DNA of 64,000 nucleotides, from NCBI RefSeq assembly GCF_019649055.1, contig NW_026570221.1, forward strand, positions 620,001 to 684,000. The letters run 5' to 3'. The DNA is from Paramacrobiotus metropolitanus (Eukaryota > Tardigrada > Eutardigrada > Parachela > Macrobiotidae). Every line of letters starts with the position of its first letter. Position 1 is the first letter of the stretch. A model generated the notes under the pieces. It was not told the origin of the DNA. It saw only the letters and a list, made by a program, of their open reading frames with translations, and did no database searches. Of the stretch, positions 21,953 through 33,448 are shown in pieces. Made by a program: the position numbers and the translations under genes.

Positions 21953-22989
21953 CCGCGCTCCTCGGTATGGACTTTTTCATATACAGTACTCTTTCAGACA
22001 TTACATTATTTCACGCAGTTGTTCCAACTTGGCCCGGCACCCCTGTACATACAGTCTGGTACTAAAAAGTAATACTATTCATACAATAATATTATATATT
22101 TCATGCACGCAGCTTCCGTTATTACATGGTTATTCTGCAAGCAAGCAGGTCAACAGAAGAAAGCAGCTACGATGAGTGTATGTCCCGCGGAGGTTGTCCA
22201 GGGTTTCGCAGGTTCATTGCGTTTCCTTCGTTTCGACGCTGATATTGCCACGGAAATCGTCGCAAACCTGGTTCAGCTCTTTTATCTTAAAAGAAAAAAA
22301 TTCACATACTGCGACTGCATGGACAAGTGCGAAATACAGTACGTTATTACATGAATTCGACAATTGTACATGCGTTTCCGCTGTACGTTGTGTCACTTGT
22401 GTGTAAAAGTATTTCGATTGAGCTGCCCTGCGCTATACAAAAGCCAAGCGGAAATCGTATAGTAAACCTAATGTACCGTAACTTATAAGGTAACAGAGGT
22501 GTTTTGTGAGTCAAATGTACATTACGCTGTGCAACTCACAAACGTCATGAAAACAAAACGAATAATATGCATGAAGTTATCGCACATAGCCACATTTCAT
22601 GCTTCACCAACAGCTAATATTATGTTGCTTGCAGTAACTCGCAAATAATATTATAATATTTGCAAGTGCAAATGGTGCTGGTTATGCACTCGTACACCGA
22701 CAGTGCACCGATAGTCGCGCGGTAACATCATGCACTCTCCTAAACCAGCTCCGGAACATTTACTTACTTGGCACTCGTTGAATTACGAATACCAAATGCG
22801 CATCATATTCATCAGCCATCCCGGCAAATAAAAATTATAGAATATCTGCACTCACAGTGCAGTAAGACCAGAAGAAGGCTGCTACAGTTGCACGACTCTT
22901 AAGTAATCGACTCACTCTCAATAACTTCGAAATACGCACAGAAGATGTATAATAAAAAAAAAAATCAAGTACCGAAGTAAACGTGTAGA
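21953..22989. other. Intergenic, no feature seen
   Basis: Contains only a short AT-rich inverted repeat near 22655 (GCAAATAATATTATAATATT). The last exon(s) of the peptide-precursor gene to the right should lie here but are not recognised. Confidence 0.35.
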
Positions 22990-23358
22990 TTATACAGAAT
23001 ATTTGGCAATTATTACCTCTTCTGACACAACCGTCAACTCGACGAAAATTTGCTCCAGGAGATCACACAGTTGGATCAGCCCCTCTTTATCCGTTTCCGG
23101 TCCCTCCGGGATCTCGATGACCTTTCCCGGGGAGCGCTTTCCAGGTCCGGTGGCCCATCCGCTGCTGGGACTCCAGCGCAAACGATGTCCGTTGCGATAG
23201 CCGCTGCCGGCTGTCGAAGTGGGCCGTTCCCGGGTTTGCCAGATGCCGACGGGGGGCGTGAACTGGAATTCTTCCATCGGCAGAGGACTGCACCAAACCA
23301 CACCGATGAATGCCAGTGCCGCGCAAAGGGCAAATGACACTTTCAACGCACAGGGCAT
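22990..23358 (-). CDS. Secreted peptide precursor, candidate amidated neuropeptide
   Basis: The frame starts at ATG 23358 (MPCALKVSF). Residues 1-24 form a typical signal peptide (LCAALAFIGVVWCSP). Then comes a short proregion and the stretch HRLRWSPSSGWATGPGKRSP. The GPGKR is a textbook site: dibasic cleavage at KR with the Gly as amide donor, giving a peptide ending ...GP-amide. RWSPSSGW recalls the aromatic-Ser-x-x-Trp spacing of AKH/GnRH-like peptides, but the match is loose. The C-terminal half is acidic (IPEGPETDKEG). A donor GTAATA follows EE at 23016, so the frame to the TAA at 22990 may be intron and further exons may exist. TATATAA lies about 90 bp upstream. Confidence 0.55.
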   Translation of the reverse strand: MPCALKVSFALCAALAFIGVVWCSPLPMEEFQFTPPVGIWQTRERPTSTAGSGYRNGHRLRWSPSSGWATGPGKRSPGKVIEIPEGPETDKEGLIQLCDLLEQIFVELTVVSEEVIIAKYSV

Positions 23359-23578
23359 GATGTGGCGCAAACTTGTCTAAACTCGCTATTCCATCACACT
23401 GTCAATGAAGATTCTATCAGCGGTCGTTTATATCGATAACAAACCATTATATAAAATGGCACCCCACATATAATTATGACTAATCGGCCTGCAAAATGCA
23501 AAAGGTGTTCGCGTAATTCGGCTGCAATTCTGACGAAGCGGATGTTTGTCGTTTACAAGTTGATTAATATTTTTCCAG

Positions 23579-23678
23579 ATTGATGGCGAAAGCGCTTGAT
23601 ACGGTGGATGGAGATTACCGGGGCACTCCTTACTGCAATTGCACGTGCTCGGGGAACGGGAGTACTAAGTGCGCAGTG
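23579..23678 (+). CDS. Candidate Cys-rich exon
   Basis: After a good acceptor (ATTTTTCCAG, ending 23579) a frame reads MAKALDTVDGDYRGTPYCNC, then TCSGNGSTKCAVN, and ends at a possible donor GTAATA. The CxCxC...GxxxxC pattern recalls small extracellular Cys-rich inhibitors (pacifastin or VWC style), but one exon is too little to assign. It is divergent from the peptide-precursor gene 220 bp away. Confidence 0.3.
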
Positions 23679-26353
23679 AACGTAATACAGTACGGGGTAG
23701 AACATATTGTTAAGGTTTCCACTGAAAACCTTCCAGTTATCCGTGTTCTGCACGCGTTTGTTTATTAATCATATGTGTGCGTCGAGTGCGATAAACTGCT
23801 GTGATAATTGGCATCATTGCGCAGAATGCACTATGCACTTATCTGTGGATGTACTCTCCAGTTTTCATTAATTTTGTCACTGATGTGTGTGAAATCATTA
23901 TGTTACCGTTCCTCAACGACTGGTTTTTAATTGTAATTACTGTGCTGTGTGATGCTCCAAAGATGAGTGTGACGCGCGATAATATTTTCATCAGTTTATC
24001 GCACCGCGGTAGAAGATTCACCGGGCGATCAGCGCAGTCAACGATTTCTTCCTTCATATATAGAGTACATAGCGCTTGTTGTCCTAATACTCCATATTTG
24101 CCAAATATCGTGTCATGCGGATAAAATAATTTTTGATTCTGTTGTCAAAATTACACTAAAAGAAAATACGCTACTGTATATAAGTACGCAAATTCTCGGT
24201 CAACTTCAGCCAACGTCCTTATTGCTAAATAAAGTTGTTATGATTGTTTATGTAATTCAGACTTTCGCAGACTACGGAACAGTCTTAAATGATGGCATTC
24301 CCAACTATTCCTTCGCAGCATTGATTAAGCTTGGTATGTCATATATGTGCGAGATGGGAACATGAAATTCTACTTTGGAATATCTACATGAGATTTGGCA
24401 CAATGAAACCTATACATGAACTTCATTAGGTATCTTATGCTTGCTTAAGTGACATACTTTTTTACCGCAGTTACGCTTATACACTTTGCGAATCGATAAA
24501 AACTACACACACACATCTGACCGTGTTGGTGTACATTTGTTGAAGGGCCCGATTACCGATTATTCCCACTTCCTTTCCCATAATATTAATAATCCACTAA
24601 TACTGCAGTTTTGACGATACTAGAATACTTTACCGCACGATAGGCGGAATAGAAAACTACTATACAATATTTGAAAGAATGCGGTTTTGCAGGATACCGT
24701 TCTGCTCATTATGGAAGAGGCAGCGGAGATTGTTAGAAAAAATTGCAGTACAAAATGTTCGGCGATTTCTTGCTGCCCGTTAGTCGTTAAAGTACTTAGT
24801 CGTCCGCTAGAGTAGAGTGGCTGCTGATTCACTAAATTCAGCCGAGCGCTCGATTTATTGATTCACAAAGTGCAAGAGCACGAAATGCACATGTCGAGGC
24901 CGAAGCATTCATATACAGTCGTTGTTGCTTACATCGTTGTTGCTGCTTAAATTTTATCTTTGATATCAATGGCATAGAAAGAAATGGAATAAAATAAAGT
25001 ATATTCTAAGCTTTATTTTAAGCCTGAGCATAAACCTGAAGTCCAACCACAACTGGGTCCTCGTGCTTGTTAGTGTAGCATCAGAAACTATTATTCGCTG
25101 TATATGCCCAACTTTAATTAGCAGATTTCAATCCCAGTTTCATTAATTTTGTGAAACTTTTTAGTTACTACGCGGGCCACCGCGACATTGAATACCGAGT
25201 CGAATGTTTTGCCTAAGAAACCTAAGAAATCTTTTGAGAGTACACGATTTTACACACAATCCACCTGCAGAATTGTTTGCAGCGGTTGCTGCAATGTCAG
25301 CTATCTGATAGTTTATAATGCAGTAAAAGTAATCGGTAATAAGCATTTCCGAAGCTGTTTTACCTCAGAGAAGCGCAATGGATTTCCATCAGGACTTTTA
25401 CCGGTTTTAGATGGTTATGACACGACGTTGGGCTATTACTGAATGAGAGCGATAAGTGCGACAGCTTGTTGAAAAGAGCCACGAATGAGTCACCGTATGG
25501 TATGACGGTTTGTTTTATATTTGAAATCTTGTTATTTTCAGGCGCACCACGGTTATTTTTTGTTTTAGTTTCCTTGTTATTTTCAAGCATTTTGTTAGTT
25601 TTTGTTAGTTTTCTTGTAATTTCAGGCGTTCAAGCCGTTTAGTAAGCGTGAGGACGAAAAAAAGATATCATTCACGAAGGCTGTTTAAAAAAGTGTTGAA
25701 ATTTGTTTGGTCAGTGCAATGATGTCAGGCAACTTCGGCAGTTTCGTAAATAGCTTCTGTAGAGCAGCTGCGCTTCCCGTTTTTCTGCCGGCCTAGTAAT
25801 CTGCAAACGCCAGTTTGTTACGAAATTCACATCATAATAATTTCTACCACTTTGTATTTTGTCACAAAGAATTCTTATGTTCTCTTGATCTTTTTGTCTA
25901 CTAAATTAGCTTAGTATAAATTCACTTATTACAATGTAAACATCAAATAAGCTATTTCGAAACAACCCATACTAACAAAAATTATTATTAGGCACCAGAA
26001 GTAAACGAAAAATAAATTATTAGTTAATTTTACTTACCACACCACGTGTCACACCAGACACAAAAATAACCGCAGGTCAAACTCCCGGGTTTCGATGTCG
26101 GCACTCTGTACAGTATTCAAGGCTCTGACCCTACTGATCCTTATAAGTACAGTACCGTAAGTCTGATTTTGCTAGCACCACTCCTCAAACACTTACTCGC
26201 GCCACATTTACAAATGTTTCGCACCGGTTCCTCACATTTTTATAATTTTATTGCTGTTCAACGAAAAAATGTTTTTTTTTGTAAATGTTTGCCAAATTTA
26301 TCTTCGTATTTTATGAAGCGTTCAGAGTAAGCTGAACTGAGTGACTAATTTAA
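23679..26353. other. Intergenic, 2.7 kb
   Basis: No gene recognised. Around 25525-25635 a segment CTTGTTATTTTCAGGCG recurs three times with changes. Otherwise nothing stands out. Confidence 0.4.
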
Positions 26354-27375
26354 GGCGCTCCCAGAGTTGATGTTCGCTCAAAAGACAGAACAAAAAATAA
26401 AAGACCGAACAAGAAAAGACAGATTCAAAGACAAGTTGTTCGAAACAAAATACCGAACCGAACAAGTTTTCGTGTCTCTCTGAAACTTGTTCATTTAAAG
26501 CGGTTCGCTCATAGTAGAAGGAACATTATCTTCTTCGAATTTCAACCTCCAATAGAAACTTCGATGTAGCTGTGATGAAAGTGCGCAATGTACACATAAG
26601 CTTGGATCCGGCGTAACGCTACCTTCAGATTGTTATTAGCTTTGTAGTTCCTTGATCGAATAAATTATTTTTAATCTTTTCGATAAGCTGCGAATACCAC
26701 AAAAAGCTGCCAGTATGCCTTCGAAAAGCGATATTGTTAAGAAGAAGCTGCCTGCTTTGCTAGCATTTTTAGCGCTTGCAAAAGTGTTGCTTGCAAAGTT
26801 AACGACAGATGCAGATGCGGTATTATCCTGTGACAACTGCGTTTGTTTACGACCACGTTTCGCAGGCCTGGGGGTAGGGGCTTTGGATGCCATCGTTAAT
26901 TTACAAATATAATAAACGTCGAAGAGCAATAGTTATATTCAGCAGTTAATTATTCTAAAAACAAGGCTCCAAGCTTTACAGCGAACAGGAAAGAATACTT
27001 CAGTTTGTGGTTTTTATTGTAAAATATCTATGTACTTGTAACATAAAAGTATCTATGTTACACGTATCCGTGTACATAATTACATATGCAGTAATCATAG
27101 TTCATCGCATCCGTATGCGTCATAGTGGTCAAATGAAAGCTATTGGCTGGATGCCTCCGAACATGTTTTTTAGTAGCGGGGGGACCGCCCAACCCGAACA
27201 TGAAAAAAGTGTCTTTTTTCGATGTCTTTTTCGGTCTTTTTGCAACTGTCCTGCGCTTTCTCACACTCAACTCCTCCGAACAGTTTTCTGTTCGCGAACA
27301 CAGTCTTTCATAGTTCAAGCTGTCTTTTCTGAAATTCTGTTCAAAACAGCTCCGAACATCAACTCTGAGAGCGCC
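26354..27375. mobile_element. 1022-bp TTAA-flanked, piggyBac-like element
   Basis: Left GGCGCTCCCAGAGTTGATGT and right ACATCAACTCTGAGAGCGCC are inverses with one mismatch, each bordered by TTAA (26350-26353, 27376-27379). TTAA target use is the mark of piggyBac-type transposases. Both subterminal regions are crowded with GAACA/TGTTC motifs (for example GAACAAGTTGTTCG). A minus-strand ORF inside (26893-26636) starts MASKAPTPRPAKRGRKQTQL and may be a transposase N-terminal remnant or a passenger. No catalytic domain is present. Confidence 0.75.
26636..26893 (-). CDS. Small basic ORF inside the TTAA element
   Basis: It encodes 85 aa from the ATG at 26893. The N-terminus is Lys/Arg/Pro-rich with a nuclear-signal look (RPAKRGRKQ), followed by a Ser/Ala-rich stretch and a hydrophobic segment (FFLTISLFEGILAAF). 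It does not contain the DDD core of piggyBac transposases. It could be the first exon of a deleted transposase. Confidence 0.3.
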   Translation of the reverse strand: MASKAPTPRPAKRGRKQTQLSQDNTASASVVNFASNTFASAKNASKAGSFFLTISLFEGILAAFCGIRSLSKRLKIIYSIKELQS

Positions 27376-29227
27376 TTAACAGAGCTACCACCACTGGCCA
27401 GTGAAGAAAATCGCTGCTCAAGTAGGTAGGCAAACTACCAGCTATCACTAATGTGCTGTGAGCGATCACAATAGCTACAACCAAGTGACCGATCCACCAT
27501 TACTACCATTACCGCTTCTGTCCAGTGTGCAAAATTAACAGGTTAGTGGGTAACCGAGCTAACAGTATTGTCCAGTGAGAAAAACCAATAAATAGTGAGT
27601 GACACAGCTACCGGCAGTGACCAGCACATGCGCTTCAGTTCTGCCAAGGCACTTAATGGATTTATTCATTTACCAAAATCATAAGTTGTCAAGTATTGAC
27701 CGGCACTGGTCCTTTATCGAATGACAACTATATCAGCAACACAACACAACAACAATAGAACACTGATATTCACTGGCAGTGTTGCAAGGCAGGAATCTGG
27801 TCAGGAATCTCGTGAAATAGTTCCTACTCGTATGAAGTATGTACTCGTAAGTCACATTAGCGTAAACCGTTTGTGATTAAGAAAACCAAAGGCGTAGCCG
27901 CAGCTGTTTCTTGTAAATTACTAATACTGTATCTCGTGTAATGCGGTCTTTGGTCGACAGTAAACTGAAAATGCGCGGCACTGAGGAGATGTATTCTAAC
28001 TAGAAGTATAGCGCGGCTATAATACCAGTTATTGAAACTACCGGTTACCTGCACGAACTGAAATTCGGAAAAAGCAAAAGATGCCTTTTAGAGCTATTGC
28101 CGGCTGTTATTCGTAAATTGCTCTCTAAACTGTAAAAAGCTGAACACGGTGTACTGATGCAGTTCTGCTTATTCTAGTGGAACAGCACTCAGCCCGCAGC
28201 AGTGTCTCAGTTGGTTGCATATGCTGACTGCACAGAAGAGGTGTAACTGAGTAAACTGCTGCGTTGTTTCCGCTAGGTATTCATTGGTTTACTTCCGGCG
28301 TAGTTGCAATATCGCAAGAATAAACTGTAGAACGACTTTCTTGCTCTTACATGACAGCATTTCCAGTGTAAAGCTTTATCTAGATGCCATTATTATACAT
28401 AGTCAGCATCGCTTGCGGAATTCCTGGAGAATTATTACCGTAAATAAGTGGCTGTTTTGCGATCCGTCCTTGGTAGTTTACCGCGCGAAAGACGATTACA
28501 GTAATTGGCCCCTTTAATTACACTTCTTTATAAAGCACCTTTCTCCACAGCATCCATGCCATATGGAGCCGGAATGGCTCGTAGACTATAGCATAGGGGC
28601 AAATCCCGTTATAGCATTCCCCTCTTTATAAGAGTTACATACACTTTCTCTGTAACCGAATCTAATTTGAACGATGGCGAACTTCTGAATAACATTCAAT
28701 TCCGGGTGCAATCTGTATGTCTGCTAGCGGCAAATTTGGATGCAGTTCGATGCAAGCAGATTCGCTGTCGAATATAAACGACCAACGTTACCGAAGCACC
28801 TCAACAGAAAATTTTTATTTATGTACTCAGACGACTAGGTGTCAATTATTGAGGTAATAAATTTTGCGCCCTCGCCCCTGGCCTTATAAAATACAGCGGT
28901 GCGCCTGAGGGCAGTTCCTCTGCATAAAATACACCCCGTTATAAGGTACAGGTTTATTGGAACCGTCCCTGTATTTTATTGAGAGGTGTCACTGTATATC
29001 GGCTGTTTTTGCTGGTAATCTTCCCAGTATCATGCTCCAGTTCGTTTCTAGCGCGTTGAGTTATCGTTCTCGCCACAGACCCGTACAGCAATTTAGACTC
29101 GCAGGTTTGCTTATCTCTCATAACTCTCTATAGAAGATGGTGAAAGAGACTGATGTGAGAAACCTGTGCCCCGTTCCTTTGTATATGACAACTTAGAGCC
29201 ATCTTTTACTGATTTGTGAATCCCGAC
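27376..29227. other. Intergenic, 1.85 kb
   Basis: No gene recognised. The part 27380-27640 is loosely repetitive in CCAGTG-type motifs. ATAAAATACA occurs twice near 28885-28930. Nothing else. Confidence 0.4.
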
Positions 29228-30265
29228 ATGAACACCACCTTAAGTAATATCACGTCAAATCAGTCCGTTACGAGCAGTGTAACGTGGGCTGCAGTCTGGG
29301 ATTTCGAAACCGTCATACGAATGTCATTCTTCGTACTGCAAATGGTCCTCAATATCTCCCTGCTCCTTTTCTTCGTCCTACACAAAACACTTCGCACCGG
29401 ATTCAGCGTGTATCTCATTGTCCTTCTCTCATCCAACATATTCTACGCTGTGGGAATCTATCCTCTGGAGATACTGCGAACAGTGTACGGACGTTGGTGG
29501 ATGTCCAGAGCCGCGTGCAGTTTCTACGTTTACCACTGCTGGGTGTTCCTTGCGGTGCAGCTGCACGTGCATAGTCTGATCAGCATAAATCGTCTGTGGG
29601 CGTTGACCTTTCCGTTTTCGTATCGGAATTTCCACACCACAAAAGTGGCGTGTCTACTGTCTCTGGGAATGTTGATGTATGTGCATATCGTCTGTGGTCC
29701 CCTATTCGTCATTGATGAGCTGTATTACTGGCAGGCACAAGAAAAGTTTGACTGCTATTTAGACCCGGCAAAGCAATGGCTGCATTCAACTGTAGTCACT
29801 CTGGTAGGGTTCGGTTTGCCCGCTAGTGCTGCTATTTTATCCTATCCCTATATTCTGTTCGCATATCTCCGTCGGCGGCGAAGGAAAAATTTAATCAGAG
29901 CCTCACGGGAACCGGTTGGTGGACCTAACAACCAGAACAACCTTAGCCGGGTACAGAGTTTGTCAGTGTTAGCAAATCAAGAATTATCAAGAAAATGCGC
30001 ATCGGTTTTCACTAAAAAAATTGTTTTTAAGCAGAGAGTGGAAGTAGCAGCCGTATCAAGTGGGAAAAACGACGACAGCGTTCGCCCTTTTCTGCTGCTG
30101 ACCCTACTGACCTGCAGTATTATGGTGTGCTGGATTCCCAGTGAATTATATTATACACTGCGCTGCTTCATGGACGTCACGGGCTGGTCGCGTTTCCGTG
30201 AAATCACGGGAATTTTGTTTCCGATTCAAGCTGTTCTGGATCCCATCATTTTGCGCTGTCCTTAA
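29228..30265 (+). CDS. Class A G-protein-coupled receptor (orphan), frame broken at the end
   Basis: The ATG at 29228 gives 345 aa with glycosylation sites NTT, NIT and NQS in the N-terminus. Seven hydrophobic segments are present. Helix 3 starts at AACSFYVYHCW and ends INRLWALTFPFSY, in the DRY position; loop-2 Cys in FDCYLDP. A long basic third loop (YLRRRRRKNLIRASREP) follows. Helix 6 contains CWIPSE where CWxP is the family norm. Helix 7 runs to VLDPIILRCP and a TAA. One frame over, the sequence reads FALSLSSFRLAIGQ and stays open to a TGA at 30351, which is just what a GPCR tail after DPII should look like. A single missing T in the T-run at 30249-30252 would explain this. Confidence 0.8.
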   Translation: MNTTLSNITSNQSVTSSVTWAAVWDFETVIRMSFFVLQMVLNISLLLFFVLHKTLRTGFSVYLIVLLSSNIFYAVGIYPLEILRTVYGRWWMSRAACSFYVYHCWVFLAVQLHVHSLISINRLWALTFPFSYRNFHTTKVACLLSLGMLMYVHIVCGPLFVIDELYYWQAQEKFDCYLDPAKQWLHSTVVTLVGFGLPASAAILSYPYILFAYLRRRRRKNLIRASREPVGGPNNQNNLSRVQSLSVLANQELSRKCASVFTKKIVFKQRVEVAAVSSGKNDDSVRPFLLLTLLTCSIMVCWIPSELYYTLRCFMDVTGWSRFREITGILFPIQAVLDPIILRCP

Positions 30266-30371
30266 GCAGCTTTCGCTTAGCAATCGGACAAGTTCAGACG
30301 AAACCAGCCGATGTCAACAGGAATATTCGAGGGATGGCAAAGACACACTGATTTTTGTCGGTTTGTACTAA

Positions 30372-30730
30372 CAGGACCGACTCTATACAGGCCTGAGAGC
30401 TGGGCTGTCACGTGATTATAAATGAGACGCTTACAGGAATGAGCTCACGGGCCGACCGTTGCAACGGCTGCCAGTGAGTGCCATAGCCTTGCATGTTAAT
30501 TCAAACCACCTAACTACATTCATTCTGCTTCTTTTGCCCGAAAATTTATTATCAAAAAGCATAAAATTTTTTTCTCTTTCTTCTAAGCTATTGCGGAACC
30601 GTTTCTGATTGCAACCAACAGAAATATTTTTTTGGAACCGTAAATGGATTAACATACTGATAGATAACTGTGTCTCTTCAACCCGTCACGTGACTTTTTC
30701 GGCTCTCAGGCCTGTAATGAGTCGGTCCTG
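30372..30730. mobile_element. 359-bp hAT-like MITE
   Basis: Left CAGGACCGACTC and right GAGTCGGTCCTG are perfect inverses, followed inward by ACAGGCCTGAGAGC and GTCACGTGA on both arms. CAG...CTG termini and similar 7-8 bp flanks (GTACTAA, GTACATA) fit the hAT pattern, though the target duplication is not exact. It starts just downstream of the GPCR. Confidence 0.7.
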
Positions 30731-33217
30731 GTACATACAATATTTTAAAGGTAAACTTTCTGACACCAGCTTCATGTCGCCGCATAAATTTTAACCTTTC
30801 GTCAATGAGATTATTCATGACAGAGATTTCAAGGCAGATACCGGGAGTGCTTGGGAATCAAATCCTGCAGCGGAATTCTAGAAACGATGTGGAGGAAAAG
30901 TGTACTGAATCGGAACCAACACCAGGTGCAACGTCAGGACTGGGAAGACGAGGAAGGGGCACTCCCCGTGACCGTGGATGAATGAATAAACACTAATTTA
31001 ATGATATTGAATATTTCGGGGCAGTAACAGCGCTTCAGGTGTTATTATCAGCGCACAAAATGCGAGCACACTTATCATTTCATAAACGATCACCTAATTT
31101 ATTCTAATAAAGTATCAGCAGTACACAGTTACTGAGCAAAGTGGATAGATTTGTACGCAGTTTTAATGTTTAGGCTGTTTCGCTGTCTTATTCAGTTTGG
31201 TTGAATTTCCGATATTATTTAGCCATGTTTTTTCAACCTAATCCGAGGGATAATAATTACTCAGATCCCATGTTATTGAGTAGTAAACAACGTATCGTGA
31301 CGCCGTTTTAACGACTTTCGTCCAAGTGCGCCGTTAACCGTGGAAGAGCAGAGAATAGTTGACCTGGCGCTGTTTGTGCGATGTGGATCACCACACTGCT
31401 TGAAATATGCGTTGGAAAATTGCGCTGGAATGCGATTTGCATGGTGCACTACAATTGAATTTCTTCCGTCTTACTTGCGGTTAACTGACAGTAACTAATG
31501 CGTTAATTATTGAGTGTGCTGATAATTAAAGGGTGAACCTGACGGCCATATTAGTGATTTTGATTTTGACCCTTTCTGATACGATCATTATAAATCAGCA
31601 GTGAACAGTCGTTGTATTTGGTTCCGTGGGTCGCTTGTCCAGATATCCACATTAAGAGCTTTAATTGAATAATATTGTGCTCGGACTGTTGTTAAATTCA
31701 CCTTCGCACTTAAACTTTTACGGTACATACGTACTTCGATGTATTAATGCGAGTTGTAGTTAACGCAAGCATAGTGTAGTCAACTGATACCATTGTAAAA
31801 AATCGGCATTAGTTTCACTGCCTAGCGATTATACCGAGATTTGCCGAACACATGAAAGTTTCATGTGCTCGGCAAATATCGGTGTAACCAGTGCCAGGAT
31901 AAATTAAAGCTATTCACTCATTAGGTCCGATGCCCCATAAAAAAATGTTCTAAAGTATTTTATGCTGTAAAAACTCTGGGTGACCACTCCGTACACACCC
32001 TTTCACACCCTTTCAATCCGTAAACAACCCCTTTGTAAACAACAACGCTACCTTTCATTCCGTACACAACCTTTCAATTTTTTTTTCACAGCAGAGTTAT
32101 TTCTGGAATAAAAAAAACGCGCAATCTCGACCGCTTTTTTGGATTTTGAACAGCAACGTTTTTCACCCTAGTCTCCGCTCCGTAACACGATCTGCTCCGT
32201 AACACTTGTACTGTATACTCAATCTTCGCTTGCCACGTGAGTTATTTGCCGACGTTGTCATACACCAGGACGTCTTCGTCGGAACGGTTCCATGATGTTG
32301 CAAAAAGCTAGTAATACTGTTTCTGAAATTTTGCTTTTCTGTAGTAATATAGATTACAAATATTTAAGTATAATCAAGAACTTACTATAGGTAGAGGACT
32401 GGGAAGCGACTCTGCAACGGTCGACTACGTCATCACTGTCGCATACAGAATGCACTGGTGTGCTATTGCTTACCATAGGCCCACCGATTTTATTGTCCCT
32501 TTTTAAAGATATTCTCAGTTCCTTTGTCCTCTAAAGCTTCTGATATTTTAACAGATCATATTGAATTTAGAAACCCAAACATGAGAGGCTAGAAATAGAA
32601 GAGAAAGGAAATATGCTGAGAAAACTGACAAAAACCGTAAAAAACGCGCATCTGTCACCATGGCAGCCGCCCTCCCGTGTATGCGAGAGTGATGACGTCA
32701 GACGGTAGGTTACCAGTCCTCCTCACACTATAGTAAGTACTTGGTATAATATATAGATATATATAAAAGTTTGGTAGTGCACCGAGTGAATGGTAGTGCG
32801 CAAAAAGGTTGTGCAAGGAAATTGTGACGGAATGAAAGCGAGTGCAAAAGGTTGTTAAAGTTAAGAAACGTGAGGAATCCCTGTTCGGTCACCTGTGACG
32901 ATGCGGGCCGTTGCTCTGTCTGCACAGCCATTCTTGTTAAACGGGTTCCGTCGACATTTCCGGTATCTGTATCGCTAATGTGCTCTGTTCTGGTAAAATC
33001 AAGAAACAGTATTTCAAGCCCGCTGTGAAGCTGTTGTCTGAAAACTGTGACAGTCTGGTGTGTATTGTGTGTGTATTTGCACACGTTTAGCCAGTAAATC
33101 CGGATAAGAGATCATTAATTTTTCATTTGGCAAGGATCTGAAATGCGAAACCGATTTGCAAGGGGAGCCAGAACGGCTGACAAGTCGAAGTATAGCAGAC
33201 ACTACTTCCCGGCATCC
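30731..33217. other. Intergenic, 2.5 kb
   Basis: Holds the palindrome at 31833-31883 (separate entry) and short repeats of CCGTACACA and CCCTTTCA near 31990-32080. A CRE-type palindrome TGACGTCA lies at 32693-32700. No gene recognised. Confidence 0.4.
31833..31883. repeat. Near-perfect 51-bp palindrome
   Basis: Arms ACCGAGATTTGCCGAACACA... and ...TGTGCTCGGCAAATATCGGT match at 23 of 25 positions about a single central base, so there is no proper loop. Confidence 0.7.
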
Positions 33218-33448
33218 GCACGGCATCTGGCTCGTAACCGCCCTGAGGCGGCGCAACAGTGCAGCTCACGCACGCATCGGATGGTTCGAACTTCGGATCA
33301 GCTGGCCATGCCAGAGTTTTGCCTGTTTCACTCACTGTATTCCTTTTTTCTCTATTTCCAACGTTGTTCAGCGGCGTTAGGATAACTGTCCATTACCCGT
33401 TCTTATCAGGCACATCTCTGCTTCCTCCTTTGGGCCAGAAACGCAAGC
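33218..33448 (+). promoter_or_regulatory. 5' flank of F-box copy 3, shared with copy 2
   Basis: Similar to 8461-8668. Likely holds 5'-UTR and, by position, promoter sequence; a shared TTGTTCAG at about 33364 may be a UTR acceptor. Confidence 0.5.

Noticed and set aside
31833-31883. miRNA precursor
   Set aside because: The arms pair right up to one central base, leaving no terminal loop.
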